Origin: an uncultured Clostridia bacterium
GTDB lineage: Bacteria > Bacillota > Clostridia > TANB77 > CAG-508
DNA length: 64,000 nt
Assembly: GCA_934183325.1 (NCBI GenBank)
Contig: CAKPSH010000002.1
Coordinates: 1-64,000, forward strand
Reading direction: 5' to 3'
The translations under genes were made by a program, and so were the position numbers. Positions 9,025 to 18,405 of this stretch are shown one piece after another (the stretch's first letter is position 1; each line of letters starts with the position of its first letter). The notes beneath the pieces were generated by a model. It made no database searches. It saw only the letters and a list, made by a program, of their open reading frames with translations, and was not told where the DNA came from.

Positions 9025-9696
9025 TTATTCTAATTCTTTAACTTTTTTCTCTAGATTTCTATAATTTGTCCAACCTAGTATTATTCCTAATATTGTTCCT
9101 GCAAAAATGCTTTCTAATATATTAATAAAAAATACATCCCATCCATTTAATATTAAATCAATATGACTTACTATACCAAAAACCAACAAATCAAGAATTA
9201 TATATATGTATTTCTTCAATATATATTTTTTTCTTTCTTTTCTTCCTTGTTCATTATTTTTCATATTTATAATTCTTTCATCATTATCAAGTAAATATCT
9301 TTTTATTGAAAATACCATGTAAATAAATGTTATAATTACAACTAATATAATTAAGCCAATTGCATAATCCAAATTAGGAATTACTTTTATTAGAAAGTTT
9401 CCAATTGATACATTACAAGCTATTGCAAGAACTATAAAAGCACCAATAAACCAACCCAAATCATTAATTCTTTTTTTTAGTCTATTTGTTTTTTTACAAT
9501 CAATATCTCCAATTAGCGAATCAACTGATATTGAAAATATGTATGCAATTTCCTTTATTTTTTCAATATCAGGTAGTGAATTTCCACTCTCCCATTTCGT
9601 AATTGACTGTCTTGATACATTTAATTTTTCTGCTAATTCTTCTTGAGTTAAATTATCTCTTTTTCTTAAGTATTTTAAATTTTCATTAAATTTCAT
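9025..9696 (-). CDS. Membrane-anchored Xre-family HTH regulator
   Basis: A 223-residue protein. Residues 1-60 form a Cro/C1-type helix-turn-helix (LRKRDNLTQEELAEKLNVSRQSITKWESG). The remainder has four hydrophobic segments, near residues 78-98, 105-130, 155-178 and 183-205, ending in a short charged tail (KKVKELE). Such HTH-plus-membrane proteins are common in Clostridia and usually regulate a neighbouring transporter or membrane protein; none is adjacent here. An AAGGAGG site precedes the ATG. The ligand and target are unknown. Confidence 0.85.
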   Translation of the reverse strand: MKFNENLKYLRKRDNLTQEELAEKLNVSRQSITKWESGNSLPDIEKIKEIAYIFSISVDSLIGDIDCKKTNRLKKRINDLGWFIGAFIVLAIACNVSIGNFLIKVIPNLDYAIGLIILVVIITFIYMVFSIKRYLLDNDERIINMKNNEQGRKERKKYILKKYIYIILDLLVFGIVSHIDLILNGWDVFFINILESIFAGTILGIILGWTNYRNLEKKVKELE

Positions 9697-10015
9697 TTTT
9701 TATTCCTCCTTGAATTTACTTTCTATATTTTCATTATACATTTTTTGAATATTTAAACCAGCAATTTTGCTTTACATCCATGCTACTTTTAGTTGCGTGG
9801 GTGATTTTTAATGCATAATAATACTTTTTTCTTCAATTATAGTCATATATTTATAAAATTAATAACAACACATCATTTACTATTGCTAGCTGAAATAATG
9901 TGTTGTTAATTTTTCTTAATAATATGATTTATTATATTATATATCATCATTCTATAAAAAGTCAAAATGAAGAAACATATAATTCTGAATTTACTCAAAA
10001 TTATATGTTTCTTCA
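9697..10015. other. Gene-free interval with two hairpins
   Basis: This 319-nt stretch holds the promoter region of the HTH gene near 9740 and two long inverted repeats. The one at 9863-9908 (TAACAACACAT arms) is followed by AATTTTT on the plus strand. The one at 9969-10014 (GAAGAAACATATAATT arms) lies 2 nt from the rseP stop and probably ends that operon. A 12-codon ATG frame at 9780-9818 has no ribosome binding site. Nothing else is recognised. Confidence 0.6.
9969..10014 (-). terminator. Likely terminator of the pyrH-rseP operon
   Basis: A 16-bp inverted repeat, GAAGAAACATATAATT and its complement, lies directly after the rseP stop. The following T-tract is short (ATTTT). Confidence 0.6.
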
Positions 10016-10753
10016 TTAAACCACATTTCCTATATCATTCATCATTACAAAGATTGATAATCCTATTATAAATAAAAAACCTGTCATTTGTATTGCCATT
10101 TCTGTTTCTTCTTTTAGTGGCTTTTTTCTTATTGCTTCTATTAAATAAATTACAATTTTTCCTCCATCTAGTGGTGGAATTGGCAATAAGTTAGTTACTC
10201 CTAAAGATAATGATACTGCTGAAATTAAATAAATATAGTCTGCTATTGCTGTTGTCTGAACTATTACTGTTGAAATACCAATAGGACCCATTAAATCATC
10301 TATACTTGTTTTTCCTGAGAATAAAACTTTTAAAGTTTCAACAATTGAATATGCAAATTGTCCTACTAATTCCATTGCATTTTTTAATGGGTATTTGTAA
10401 TAAATTATGACCAATAAGAAAAATACTAATATAGCAAAAATTATATTAACTAAACCTCCTGCAGCTACAATTAATATTTTTTTCCATATTTTTGCTTGAC
10501 TAAAAGAACCTTCTACTTCTGATGGTGTTTCTTCTCCTTCTAACCTTACAAATCCACCTAAAGGTATTAATCTTAAGGCATATTCTGTCTCTCCCATTTT
10601 TCTTTTCCATAAAACTTTTCCAAAGCCAATTGCAAATTCGTTTACCTTTACTTTGCATAGTTTTGCTACTATAAAATGTCCTCCTTCATGAATAAAAACT
10701 AATATGCCTAATAAAAAAATTATCTTTATAGCATTTATAATAAAATTAATCAA
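10016..10753 (-). CDS. rseP: Site-2 (RIP) metalloprotease, short RseP without PDZ domain
   Basis: A 245-residue intramembrane zinc protease of family M50. The active-site motif HEGGH (residues 22-26) lies in the first membrane helix, and the third ligand is in LLPIPPLDGG near residue 190. GxxxG-like and FGxVLWKRKMGETEYALRLIPLGGFV segments fit RseP. Typical RseP proteins are 330-450 residues with one or two PDZ domains; here the region between the second helix and the C-terminal helices is too short for a PDZ domain. It is the last gene of the pyrH-frr-ispA-uppS-cdsA-rseP cluster, 66 nt after cdsA. dxr, often found between these two, is absent. Confidence 0.9.
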   Translation of the reverse strand: MINFIINAIKIIFLLGILVFIHEGGHFIVAKLCKVKVNEFAIGFGKVLWKRKMGETEYALRLIPLGGFVRLEGEETPSEVEGSFSQAKIWKKILIVAAGGLVNIIFAILVFFLLVIIYYKYPLKNAMELVGQFAYSIVETLKVLFSGKTSIDDLMGPIGISTVIVQTTAIADYIYLISAVSLSLGVTNLLPIPPLDGGKIVIYLIEAIRKKPLKEETEMAIQMTGFLFIIGLSIFVMMNDIGNVV

Positions 10754-10819
10754 CTAGTTCACCTCACTTATAAAGTTAAGAATTTCTAAATAGTTTTATT
10801 ACTACCTAGAAATTCTTAA

Positions 10820-11629
10820 TTATAATATAACCATATATAATAAATATGCAAATGGAGCAATAAATATTACACTGTCCATTCTATCTAGCATTCCACCATG
10901 ACCTGGAATTAAATCTCCAAAATCTTTCATTCCTGTATATCTTTTTATACTTGATGCTGAGAAATCTCCTATTTGGCTTAATATACTTAATATAACTGTT
11001 ACTAAACTCATTTCCAAATAAGATAATTGTATTTTAAATATCACATTACAAATATATGTGTAAATTACAGCAATCAAAAGTGCTCCTACTGTTCCCCCAA
11101 TACAACCTTCAATAGATTTATTAGGACTAATTTTGCTAAATTTATGTTTTCCCAATTTAAATACTTTTCCAATTAAATATGCAAAAATATCTGTTCCCCA
11201 TGCAGCAATTATTATATACCATAAATAGATTTTACTACTTACATTTCCGCTTATTAAAGGAATAAATAATATAAACAATGAAATATAACATATTCCAAAT
11301 AATGTAATTGAAATATCTTTTATAGTATATTTCATCTTTGTAAATAAACTTTGCATAAACAAAATAGCCACAATAAACGGTATCGCATAGGTAACATATA
11401 TTAAATTAAAGTTAGGTATTAAATGTATAAATGCGATCATTACTGCACTTAAATATCCTAGCCATTTTACTGGATTTGCTTTTTCCTTTAAAGCATTAAA
11501 ATATTCATACATTGAAATCAAAGCAACAATTGCAAATGCTGCATCAATAAAATATGTATTTCCAAATGCTAAAACTAATACTACTGCTGGTAATCCTAAT
11601 ACTGTTGAAAGTAGTCTTTTTATACTCAT
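10820..11629 (-). CDS. cdsA: Phosphatidate cytidylyltransferase
   Basis: A 269-residue multi-pass membrane enzyme making CDP-diacylglycerol from phosphatidate and CTP, the branch point of phospholipid synthesis. Many hydrophobic helices are followed by the family signature near the C-terminus: SxxKRYTGMKDFGDLIPGHGGMLDRMDS. It starts 3 nt after the uppS stop, so it is clearly in the same operon. Confidence 0.96.
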   Translation of the reverse strand: MSIKRLLSTVLGLPAVVLVLAFGNTYFIDAAFAIVALISMYEYFNALKEKANPVKWLGYLSAVMIAFIHLIPNFNLIYVTYAIPFIVAILFMQSLFTKMKYTIKDISITLFGICYISLFILFIPLISGNVSSKIYLWYIIIAAWGTDIFAYLIGKVFKLGKHKFSKISPNKSIEGCIGGTVGALLIAVIYTYICNVIFKIQLSYLEMSLVTVILSILSQIGDFSASSIKRYTGMKDFGDLIPGHGGMLDRMDSVIFIAPFAYLLYMVIL

Positions 11630-11632
11630 TTA

Positions 11633-12346
11633 TTAATTTCCTCCAAATCTTCTGTTTCTTCTCTGATATTCTTCTATTGCTTTATCTAACTGTTTCTCAT
11701 CAAAGTCTGGCCAATTTACATTTGTAAAATAAAACTCTGAATATGAAGCTTGCCAAATTAAAAATCCACTAAGTCTTAATTCATTACTTGTTCTTATTAT
11801 TAAGTCTGGATCAGGAATATCTTTAGTATATAAATATGATGATACCAATTTTTCATCAATTTCTTCTTCCTTTATTTTACCTTCTTTAACATCTTCTGCT
11901 ATGTTTTTCATTGCTCGAATTATTTCTGCTCTTCCACCATAATTAATAGCAATGCTAAACACTGTTCCTGTATTGTCTTTTGTTCTTTCCATACATTTTC
12001 TCATACTTTTCTGTAAATCATTATTAAATGCTGATATATCTCCCAATATATTTACTTTAATATTTTCTGTATCAGCCCTTTTTGCGTAATCATCTAAATA
12101 CATTTTAAAAAGAGTCATTAAACCTGTTACTTCTTCTTCTGTTCTTTTCCAATTTTCAGTAGAAAAAGCATATACAGTAATATATTTCAAACCAATTTTA
12201 TTTGCATATCTTACTATTTTTTCTAGATTTTTAGCTCCCTCTTTGTGTCCAAAAGCAGCATTTTTTCCTTTTGCTTTTGCCCATCTTCTGTTTCCATCCA
12301 TTATTATCGCTATGTGATTAGGCATTTTCTCCGTATCGAACCCCAT
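11633..12346 (-). CDS. uppS: Undecaprenyl diphosphate synthase (cis-prenyltransferase)
   Basis: A 237-residue, normal-length enzyme adding isoprene units to farnesyl diphosphate to make the lipid carrier for wall and polysaccharide synthesis. The signature IAIIMDGNRRWAKAKG near residue 12 holds the catalytic Asp. The C-terminal signature is RTSNELRLSGFLIWQASYSEFYF, a variant of the usual RTxGExRLSNF. It lies between ispA, which supplies its substrate, and cdsA. Confidence 0.96.
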   Translation of the reverse strand: MGFDTEKMPNHIAIIMDGNRRWAKAKGKNAAFGHKEGAKNLEKIVRYANKIGLKYITVYAFSTENWKRTEEEVTGLMTLFKMYLDDYAKRADTENIKVNILGDISAFNNDLQKSMRKCMERTKDNTGTVFSIAINYGGRAEIIRAMKNIAEDVKEGKIKEEEIDEKLVSSYLYTKDIPDPDLIIRTSNELRLSGFLIWQASYSEFYFTNVNWPDFDEKQLDKAIEEYQRRNRRFGGN

Positions 12347-12368
12347 TTCATTTTCATTCCCTTCTAGA

Positions 12369-13259
12369 TTATTTGTTTCTATCTCTAATATATGTTGCTA
12401 ATTCCTTTAAAAATTCTGCTTTTGTTCCATATTTTTCTATAGATTTTAGTGCTTCCTGTGTAATGTTTTCTAGATATTCTTGTGCTTTTATTAAACCAAA
12501 CTTTGTAACATAAGTTACCTTGTTTAACTCTTTATCATTTCCAACAGGCTTTCCCATTATTTTTGCATCACCAATTTCAGATAAAATATCATCCTTTATT
12601 TGAAATTCTAATCCAATTTTCTCTGCATAATTTGTTAATTCTTCTATGTCATTTTCTGTTGCTCCTGCAAGTATTGCTCCTGCTCTAACACAATATTTGA
12701 AGAAAGCCCCTGTTTTATTATTATGAATATAGTCTAACTGACTTTTAGAAATTTGTTTTCCTTCACAAACAGTATCTAGGTATTCCCCAATAATCATTTT
12801 ATTTACAGCAGTAGAAAATTCATTTAAGACTCTGGTTTTTGCTTTCATTTCATCTATATTTTCTGCTTTAATTATTTCCTCAGACATAATCATATACGAA
12901 CGATTTAATAAAGAATCTCCTGATAAAATTGCTGTGGCTTCATTATATTTTTTATGATTTGTTAATCTTCCCCTTCGATAATCGTCATTATCGATTCCAG
13001 GTAAGTCGTCATGTATTAAAGAAAAAGTATGTGTCATCTCCATTGCAACAGCAAATGGCAGACATTTTTCATAATCTGCCTTAAATAATTTATATACTTC
13101 CATTATTAATATTGGTCTTATTCTTTTTGCTGATGACATTAAACTATATCCAATAGCCTCGTTTAATTCTTTTTCTTCCTTTTCTTCTTTTATAAGATAC
13201 TTCTCTAATTCTCTATTTATTATCTCTTGATTTTCTTTTAATTTTTCCTTAAAATCCAT
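12369..13259 (-). CDS. ispA: Polyprenyl synthetase (farnesyl/geranyl diphosphate synthase)
   Basis: A 296-residue trans-prenyltransferase of the IspA type. The first Asp-rich motif is HDDLPGIDNDDYRRG near residue 88. The second reads KDDILSEIGDAKIMGK near residue 220, with Ser where DDILD is usual; the first two Asp, which bind Mg2+, are kept. It lies between frr and uppS, an insertion in the usual frr-uppS order. The location makes functional sense because its product feeds UppS. Confidence 0.93.
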   Translation of the reverse strand: MDFKEKLKENQEIINRELEKYLIKEEKEEKELNEAIGYSLMSSAKRIRPILIMEVYKLFKADYEKCLPFAVAMEMTHTFSLIHDDLPGIDNDDYRRGRLTNHKKYNEATAILSGDSLLNRSYMIMSEEIIKAENIDEMKAKTRVLNEFSTAVNKMIIGEYLDTVCEGKQISKSQLDYIHNNKTGAFFKYCVRAGAILAGATENDIEELTNYAEKIGLEFQIKDDILSEIGDAKIMGKPVGNDKELNKVTYVTKFGLIKAQEYLENITQEALKSIEKYGTKAEFLKELATYIRDRNK

Positions 13260-13300
13260 AGATTTTTCCTTTTCCGATCATAATCATATTAAACTTTATT

Positions 13301-13849
13301 TTAAACAGACATTATATCTTTTTCTTTTTTAGATGATATTTCATCAATCTCAGCAACTTTTTTATCTGTTAATTTTTGAATTTTGTCTTCTGCTTGTTTT
13401 TCCTCATCTTCGGTCATATTTCCATCTTTTTGCTCTTTTTTAGCTAAATCCATAGCATCTCTTCTTATTGAGCGAATAGCTATTTTAGCTTCTTCTGATA
13501 ATTTTTTTATATCTTTTACAATATCTTTTCTTCTTTCCTCTGTTAGTTCAGGGAAAGTTAATCTAATTAATTTTCCATCATTATTTGGATTGATTCCAAT
13601 GTCTGATGTTAATATTGCTTTTTCTATTGCTTTTAATATACTTGCATCCCAAGGTTGTATAACTATCATTCTTGCTTCTGGAACTGATATTCCTGCGACT
13701 TGATTTATAGGTGTTGGAACTCCATAGTAATCAACTTTAATTTTATTTAATATAGCTGGATTTGCTCTTCCAGCTCTAATTTCTGCATAATTTTCCTCTA
13801 AGTTTGCTATTGTCTTTTCCATTTTATCTTCAATTTGATTGTAATCCAT
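13301..13849 (-). CDS. frr: Ribosome recycling factor
   Basis: A 182-residue RRF of typical length (~185) that splits post-termination ribosomes with EF-G. Seen: the N-terminal helix (KMEKTIANLEENYAEIRAGRANPAILNKI), the beta domain (YYGVPTPINQVAGISVPEARMIVIQPWD) and the C-terminal helix with TEERRKDIVKDIKKLSEEAKIAIRSIRRD. It lies 25 nt after pyrH, in the conserved pyrH-frr pair. Confidence 0.97.
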   Translation of the reverse strand: MDYNQIEDKMEKTIANLEENYAEIRAGRANPAILNKIKVDYYGVPTPINQVAGISVPEARMIVIQPWDASILKAIEKAILTSDIGINPNNDGKLIRLTFPELTEERRKDIVKDIKKLSEEAKIAIRSIRRDAMDLAKKEQKDGNMTEDEEKQAEDKIQKLTDKKVAEIDEISSKKEKDIMSV

Positions 13850-13874
13850 ATCTAAATCTCCTTTTTATAATTTA

Positions 13875-14582
13875 TTAATGTACATAAGTACCTATTTTTT
13901 CACCTTTAATAATTTTAACTATATTTTCTGGTTTTGCAATTTCAAATACCATTAAAGGTATTTGGTTATCTCTACAAAGTGATGTTGCTGTTGAATCCAT
14001 TACCTTTAAATCTTTATCTAAAATATCAATATATGATATTTCATCATATTTAATAGCTGTTGGATCTATTTTTGGATCAGCTGAATACACACCATCAATT
14101 GTTTTTGCTAATAATATAACCTCTGCATTGATTTCAGCTGCTCTTAAAGCTGCTCCTGTATCTGTTGAGAAATAAGGGTGTCCTGTTCCACAAGCAAAAA
14201 TTACTACTCTTCCGTTTTTTAGATGTTTTTCTGCTTTTCTTTTTATATAAGGTTCTGCAATTTCTCTCATTTCTATTGCTGTTTGTACTCTTGTATTAAC
14301 TCCTCTAGCTTCTAAGCAATCTTGTAATGCTAATGCATTCATTGTTGTTGCTAACATTCCCATATAATCTGATGTTGTTCTCTCCATATCATGACCATAT
14401 CTTCCACGCCAGAAGTTACCTCCTCCAACTACAATTGCCACTTCAACTCCTAGTTCTACAACTTTTTTAACTTGATCACATATACTTCCTATAACATCTG
14501 CATATACACCAGTTTTGTTATCTCCTGCTAAAGCTTCTCCACTTAGTTTTAAAAGTACACGCTTATAAACTGCTTCACTCAT
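13875..14582 (-). CDS. pyrH: UMP kinase
   Basis: A 235-residue bacterial-type UMP kinase of the amino-acid kinase fold (UMP to UDP). Motifs: [11 protein letters not shown] at the start, [10 protein letters not shown], the [12 protein letters not shown] stretch and DGVYSADPK. It heads the pyrH-frr-ispA-uppS-cdsA-rseP run. carB and an unrelated plus-strand small gene now separate it from tsf, its usual upstream neighbour. Confidence 0.97.
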   Translation of the reverse strand: MSEAVYKRVLLKLSGEALAGDNKTGVYADVIGSICDQVKKVVELGVEVAIVVGGGNFWRGRYGHDMERTTSDYMGMLATTMNALALQDCLEARGVNTRVQTAIEMREIAEPYIKRKAEKHLKNGRVVIFACGTGHPYFSTDTGAALRAAEINAEVILLAKTIDGVYSADPKIDPTAIKYDEISYIDILDKDLKVMDSTATSLCRDNQIPLMVFEIAKPENIVKIIKGEKIGTYVH

Positions 14583-14735
14583 TTTTCTCTTCCTTTCATT
14601 TTTTATAATTTATACTATTCTATCATATATTAAGTAAAAATTGTTAATTTTTTTTAATTTTTTTATTTTTTTTATTGACTTGCCACTATCTTTGTTTATT
14701 AAAGTACTTATTTGAGGCATTTGCTTTAGTTTTTC

Positions 14736-14764
14736 TTGTTATTTTCGTCAGTTTGTGCTATAAT
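14736..14764 (+). promoter_or_regulatory. Promoter of stand-alone unit 2
   Basis: -35 TTGTTA (14736-14741), a 17-nt spacer ending TGTGC and -10 TATAAT (14759-14764). Confidence 0.8.
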
Positions 14765-14773
14765 TTTTATTAA

Positions 14774-14792
14774 TTCGCATGGATATTGCGAA
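14774..14792 (+). other. 5'-terminal hairpin of unit 2
   Basis: TTCGCA (14774-14779) pairs with TGCGAA (14787-14792) around a 7-nt loop. It begins about 3 nt after the predicted transcription start, so it should cap the mRNA. Confidence 0.65.
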
Positions 14793-14823
14793 AACCATAG
14801 AGAATTTCAGAAAGGAGATTTCT

Positions 14824-15135
14824 ATGAGCAGAAAAAAGCCTAGCAACGATAAGTTGCTGACATCTGGTGGTCAGGGATTGTATTCCTTGACTTTTCCGAT
14901 TTCGGCATCTTACTATGAGGTATGGTTGTGTAATTCTCACAACGATATACCTCTGGTAATTTATCGAAGTAATGGAGATCGGCTTTTCATCAAATTGAAT
15001 GTTCCTCATTTTGCCTCTTTCTGGGCTGAAAAGGCTGAAGATTCGATGGGTCGTAAAATTTTGATTATTACCTCCGTTGCATCGCCTAGCTACAAAACCC
15101 AGGCAAATATTAATGGAAAAGATTACTTCTTCTAA
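14824..15135 (+). CDS. Small protein of unknown function, stand-alone unit 2
   Basis: A 103-residue protein (MSRKKPSNDKLLTSGG...). I chose the ATG at 14824 because AAAGGAG lies 7 nt before it; an in-frame ATG at 14779 lies in the leader hairpin, ~8 nt from the predicted transcript start, and lacks a ribosome binding site. The N-terminus is basic, the middle has alternating hydrophobic strands (YYEVWLCNSHNDIPLVIY), and there is no signal or membrane segment. I recognise no family. It is convergent with carB and divergent from pyrH, with its own promoter and terminator. G+C and codon choice (including a CGG) differ from flanking genes, suggesting separate ancestry. Confidence 0.7.
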   Translation: MSRKKPSNDKLLTSGGQGLYSLTFPISASYYEVWLCNSHNDIPLVIYRSNGDRLFIKLNVPHFASFWAEKAEDSMGRKILIITSVASPSYKTQANINGKDYFF

Positions 15136-15146
15136 TCCATTACTAT

Positions 15147-15183
15147 AAATCCCCCATTCATTTTCACATGAGTGGGGGATTTT
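15147..15183 (+). terminator. Terminator of unit 2
   Basis: AAATCCCCCA pairs with TGGGGGATTT, plus inner TCAT/ATGA pairs, followed by TTTATTTTAT. It lies between the converging unit 2 gene and carB. Confidence 0.85.
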
Positions 15184-15186
15184 ATT

Positions 15187-18100
15187 TTATATCTCAGTAA
15201 TATCTACAATCTCTATCTCTTCTTCAGAATTTTTATCTCCTATTGCATCATATAATGCATTTGCTGTATCTAATGATGTAAAGCATGGTACTTTGCATTC
15301 TACTGCTAAACGTCTTATTCTAAATCCATCTCTATTAGACTCTTTTCCTTTTGTTGGTGTATTAATAATAAAGTTTATTTTCCCTGATTCAACTAAATTT
15401 GGTATACTTTCTGCACCTTCCCAAATTTTTTCTAATACATGTGTTTCAATTCCATTTTCTTTTAAGAAATTAGCTGTACCTTTTGTTGCATATATTTTAA
15501 ATCCTGTATTATGTAATTTCTTAGCTAATGGTAATACCTCTTTTTTGTCTTTATCTCTGACAGTAATTAATACGTTTCCTTCTTTTGGTATTTTTACTCC
15601 ACTTGCTATAAAAGCTTTCACAATAGCATCTGAAAAGTTATTTGCTATTCCTAGTACTTCTCCTGTAGATTTCATCTCAGGTCCTAGACTTGTATCTGCA
15701 TTTTTTATCTTTTCAAAAGAGAATACTGGCATTTTTATTGCAATATAATCACTACGTTTATATACTCCTGTTCCATATCCAATATCTTTTAATTTTTCTC
15801 CTAATATTACTCTTGTTGCTATATCTATTACAGGTAAGTTTGTTACCTTACTAATATATGGTACAGTTCTACTTGAACGAGGATTAACTTCAATAATATA
15901 TACTTCATTGTTTTGTAAAATGAATTGTATATTCATCATTCCTATAATGTTTAATTCTTTTGCTAATAATTTTGTATATTTAACTATCTTATCTGCTGAT
16001 TCTTTATTTACGTTTTGAGTTGGATATACAGATATGCTATCTCCTGAATGTACACCTGTTCTTTCAAGTAACTCCATTATTCCTGGTATTAATACTTCTT
16101 CGCCATCACATATTGCATCTACTTCTATTTCCTTTCCCATTATATATTTATCTACCAAAATAGGGTGTTCTTGTGCAATTTTATTTATTTCATTTATTAA
16201 TTTTTCTACATCTGTATCATCATAAGCAATTTCCATTCCTTGTCCACCAAGTACATAAGATGGTCTTACAAGTACTGGATATCCTAATTTATTAGCTATT
16301 TCTTTTGCCTCTCCTACTGTATAAACAGTTCCTCCTTGTGGTCTTGTTATGTTGCAATTATTTAATACTTCATCAAATAATTCTCTATCCTCTGCTCTGT
16401 CCATATTTTCTTCAGATGTTCCTAAAATTTTTACTCCCATATCTTTTAAAGCTTTTGTTAATTTTATTGCTGTTTGTCCTCCAAATTGAACTATCGCTCC
16501 ATAAGGTTTTTCTACTCTCACAACATTTTCTACATCTTCTGGTGTTAATGGCTCAAAATATAGTTTATCTGCTATATCAAAATCTGTACTTACAGTTTCA
16601 GGATTGTTATTTACAATTATAGCTTCATATCCTTTTCTTTTTAATGCCCATACTGCATGTACACTACAGTAATCGAATTCTATACCTTGTCCAATTCTAA
16701 TTGGTCCAGAACCAAGAACAATAACTTTCTTCTTATCTGTTTTAATATTTGCTTCATTTTCATCATCATAACTTGAATAATAATATGGTGTTTGAGCTTC
16801 AAATTCTGCTGCACAAGTGTCTACCATTTTGAAATTTGCATAAATGTTATTTTTTTCTCTTAATTTCTTTACTTCATCAATTTTTAATTTTGTTAAACCA
16901 GAAATTACTTTATCTGTATATCCATATTTTTTAGCTTTTTTAATTAATTCAACAGTTAATTTTTGACTTTGTAACTCTTTTTCAACTTGTACCAAATTGT
17001 TTATTTTACTAATAAAGAACTTATCTATTTTTGTTATTTCATGAATATGTTCTATAGACATTCCTCTTCTTAAGTTTTCTGCAATTACCCATATTCTTTC
17101 ATTATCAACATCTTTCAATTTTTCTCTTATTTCTTCATCAGAACATGTTGTAAGCTTTGGTAATATCATACTGTCTACATTTTCCTCTAAAGACCTTATT
17201 GCTTTCATTAATCCTGCTTCAATAGTTGGTGCAATTGCCATTACCTCTCCTGTTGCTTTCATTTGTGTTCCTAATTCTCTGCTTGCAGTCAAAAATTTAC
17301 TGAAAGGCCACTTTGGAATTTTTACTACTACATAATCCAGTACAGGTTCAAAACAAGCATAGGTTTTTCCTGTTACCGCATTTTTTATTTCATCAAGTGT
17401 ATATCCTATTGCAATTTTAGCAGCAACTTTGGCTATTGGATACCCTGTTGCTTTAGAGGCTAAGGCAGATGAACGGCTTACTCTTGGATTAACTTCGATT
17501 ACTGCATATTCAAAGCTATTTGGATTTAATGCAAATTGTACATTACATCCTCCTTCTATTTTCAAAGCTGATATAATCTTTATTGCTGAACTTCTTAACA
17601 TTTGATATTCCTTATCAGATAAGGTTTGTGATGGTGCTACTACTATACTATCACCTGTATGTACTCCAACTGGATCAATATTCTCCATATTACATACTGT
17701 TATACAATTTCCCTTGCTGTCTCTTATAACTTCATATTCTATTTCTTTCCATCCTGAAATACATTTTTCTACAAGTACTTGATGAACTCTAGAAAGTCTT
17801 AATCCACTTTCACAGATTTCTTTAAATTGTGCCTCTGTATGTGCAATTCCTCCACCTGTTCCGCCTAATGTATATGCAGGTCTAATAATTACTGGAAGTC
17901 CTATTTCTTTTGCAAAATCTAATCCTGATTGCAAATCAGTAACAACTTTGCTTGCAATACAAGGCTCATTTATTGATTCCATCATATCTTTAAAAGATTG
18001 TCTATCTTCTGCGTTTTTTATTCCCTCTGGAGATGTTCCTAATAATCTTACATTCTTTTTCTCTAAATATCCTGACTCTGCTAATTCCATAGCTATATTT

Positions 18101-18387
18101 AGTCCTGTTTGTCCTCCTAGGTTTGGTAAAATACTATCTGGCTTTTCTTTTTCAATAATCTTTTTTACAGTAGTAACTGTTAATGGTTCTATGTATATCT
18201 TATCAGCCATATTCTTATCAGTCATAATTGTTGCTGGATTTGAATTTACTAATATTACTTCTAGCCCTTCTTTCTTTAATTCAACGCATGCTTGTGTTCC
18301 TGCATAATCAAATTCAGCAGCTTGTCCAATTATTATTGGTCCTGAACCTATAACTAAAACTTTTTTTATCTTTTTATTTTTTGGCAT
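15187..18387 (-). CDS. carB: Carbamoyl-phosphate synthase large subunit
   Basis: A 1066-residue, full-length CarB that makes carbamoyl phosphate from bicarbonate, ammonia and two ATP for pyrimidine and arginine synthesis. Two duplicated ATP-grasp halves are visible, starting KKVLVIGSGPIIIGQAAEFDYAG (near 7) and KKVIVLGSGPIRIGQGIEFDY (near 555). An MGS-like allosteric domain follows near 930 (KKLHNTGFKIYATKGTANFL). It lies 18 nt after carA. The carAB pair sits between tsf and pyrH, an unusual position. Confidence 0.98.
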   Translation of the reverse strand: MPKNKKIKKVLVIGSGPIIIGQAAEFDYAGTQACVELKKEGLEVILVNSNPATIMTDKNMADKIYIEPLTVTTVKKIIEKEKPDSILPNLGGQTGLNIAMELAESGYLEKKNVRLLGTSPEGIKNAEDRQSFKDMMESINEPCIASKVVTDLQSGLDFAKEIGLPVIIRPAYTLGGTGGGIAHTEAQFKEICESGLRLSRVHQVLVEKCISGWKEIEYEVIRDSKGNCITVCNMENIDPVGVHTGDSIVVAPSQTLSDKEYQMLRSSAIKIISALKIEGGCNVQFALNPNSFEYAVIEVNPRVSRSSALASKATGYPIAKVAAKIAIGYTLDEIKNAVTGKTYACFEPVLDYVVVKIPKWPFSKFLTASRELGTQMKATGEVMAIAPTIEAGLMKAIRSLEENVDSMILPKLTTCSDEEIREKLKDVDNERIWVIAENLRRGMSIEHIHEITKIDKFFISKINNLVQVEKELQSQKLTVELIKKAKKYGYTDKVISGLTKLKIDEVKKLREKNNIYANFKMVDTCAAEFEAQTPYYYSSYDDENEANIKTDKKKVIVLGSGPIRIGQGIEFDYCSVHAVWALKRKGYEAIIVNNNPETVSTDFDIADKLYFEPLTPEDVENVVRVEKPYGAIVQFGGQTAIKLTKALKDMGVKILGTSEENMDRAEDRELFDEVLNNCNITRPQGGTVYTVGEAKEIANKLGYPVLVRPSYVLGGQGMEIAYDDTDVEKLINEINKIAQEHPILVDKYIMGKEIEVDAICDGEEVLIPGIMELLERTGVHSGDSISVYPTQNVNKESADKIVKYTKLLAKELNIIGMMNIQFILQNNEVYIIEVNPRSSRTVPYISKVTNLPVIDIATRVILGEKLKDIGYGTGVYKRSDYIAIKMPVFSFEKIKNADTSLGPEMKSTGEVLGIANNFSDAIVKAFIASGVKIPKEGNVLITVRDKDKKEVLPLAKKLHNTGFKIYATKGTANFLKENGIETHVLEKIWEGAESIPNLVESGKINFIINTPTKGKESNRDGFRIRRLAVECKVPCFTSLDTANALYDAIGDKNSEEEIEIVDITEI

Positions 18388-18405
18388 TTTTTATCTTCCT
18401 TTCTT

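Noticed and set aside
9780..9818. 12-codon hydrophobic peptide (MLLLVAWVIFNA)
   Set aside because: No ribosome binding site and no conserved context; likely chance.
14779..14826. Earlier in-frame ATG for unit 2
   Set aside because: It lies in the 5' hairpin about 8 nt from the predicted transcription start, without a ribosome binding site; 14824 has AAAGGAG.
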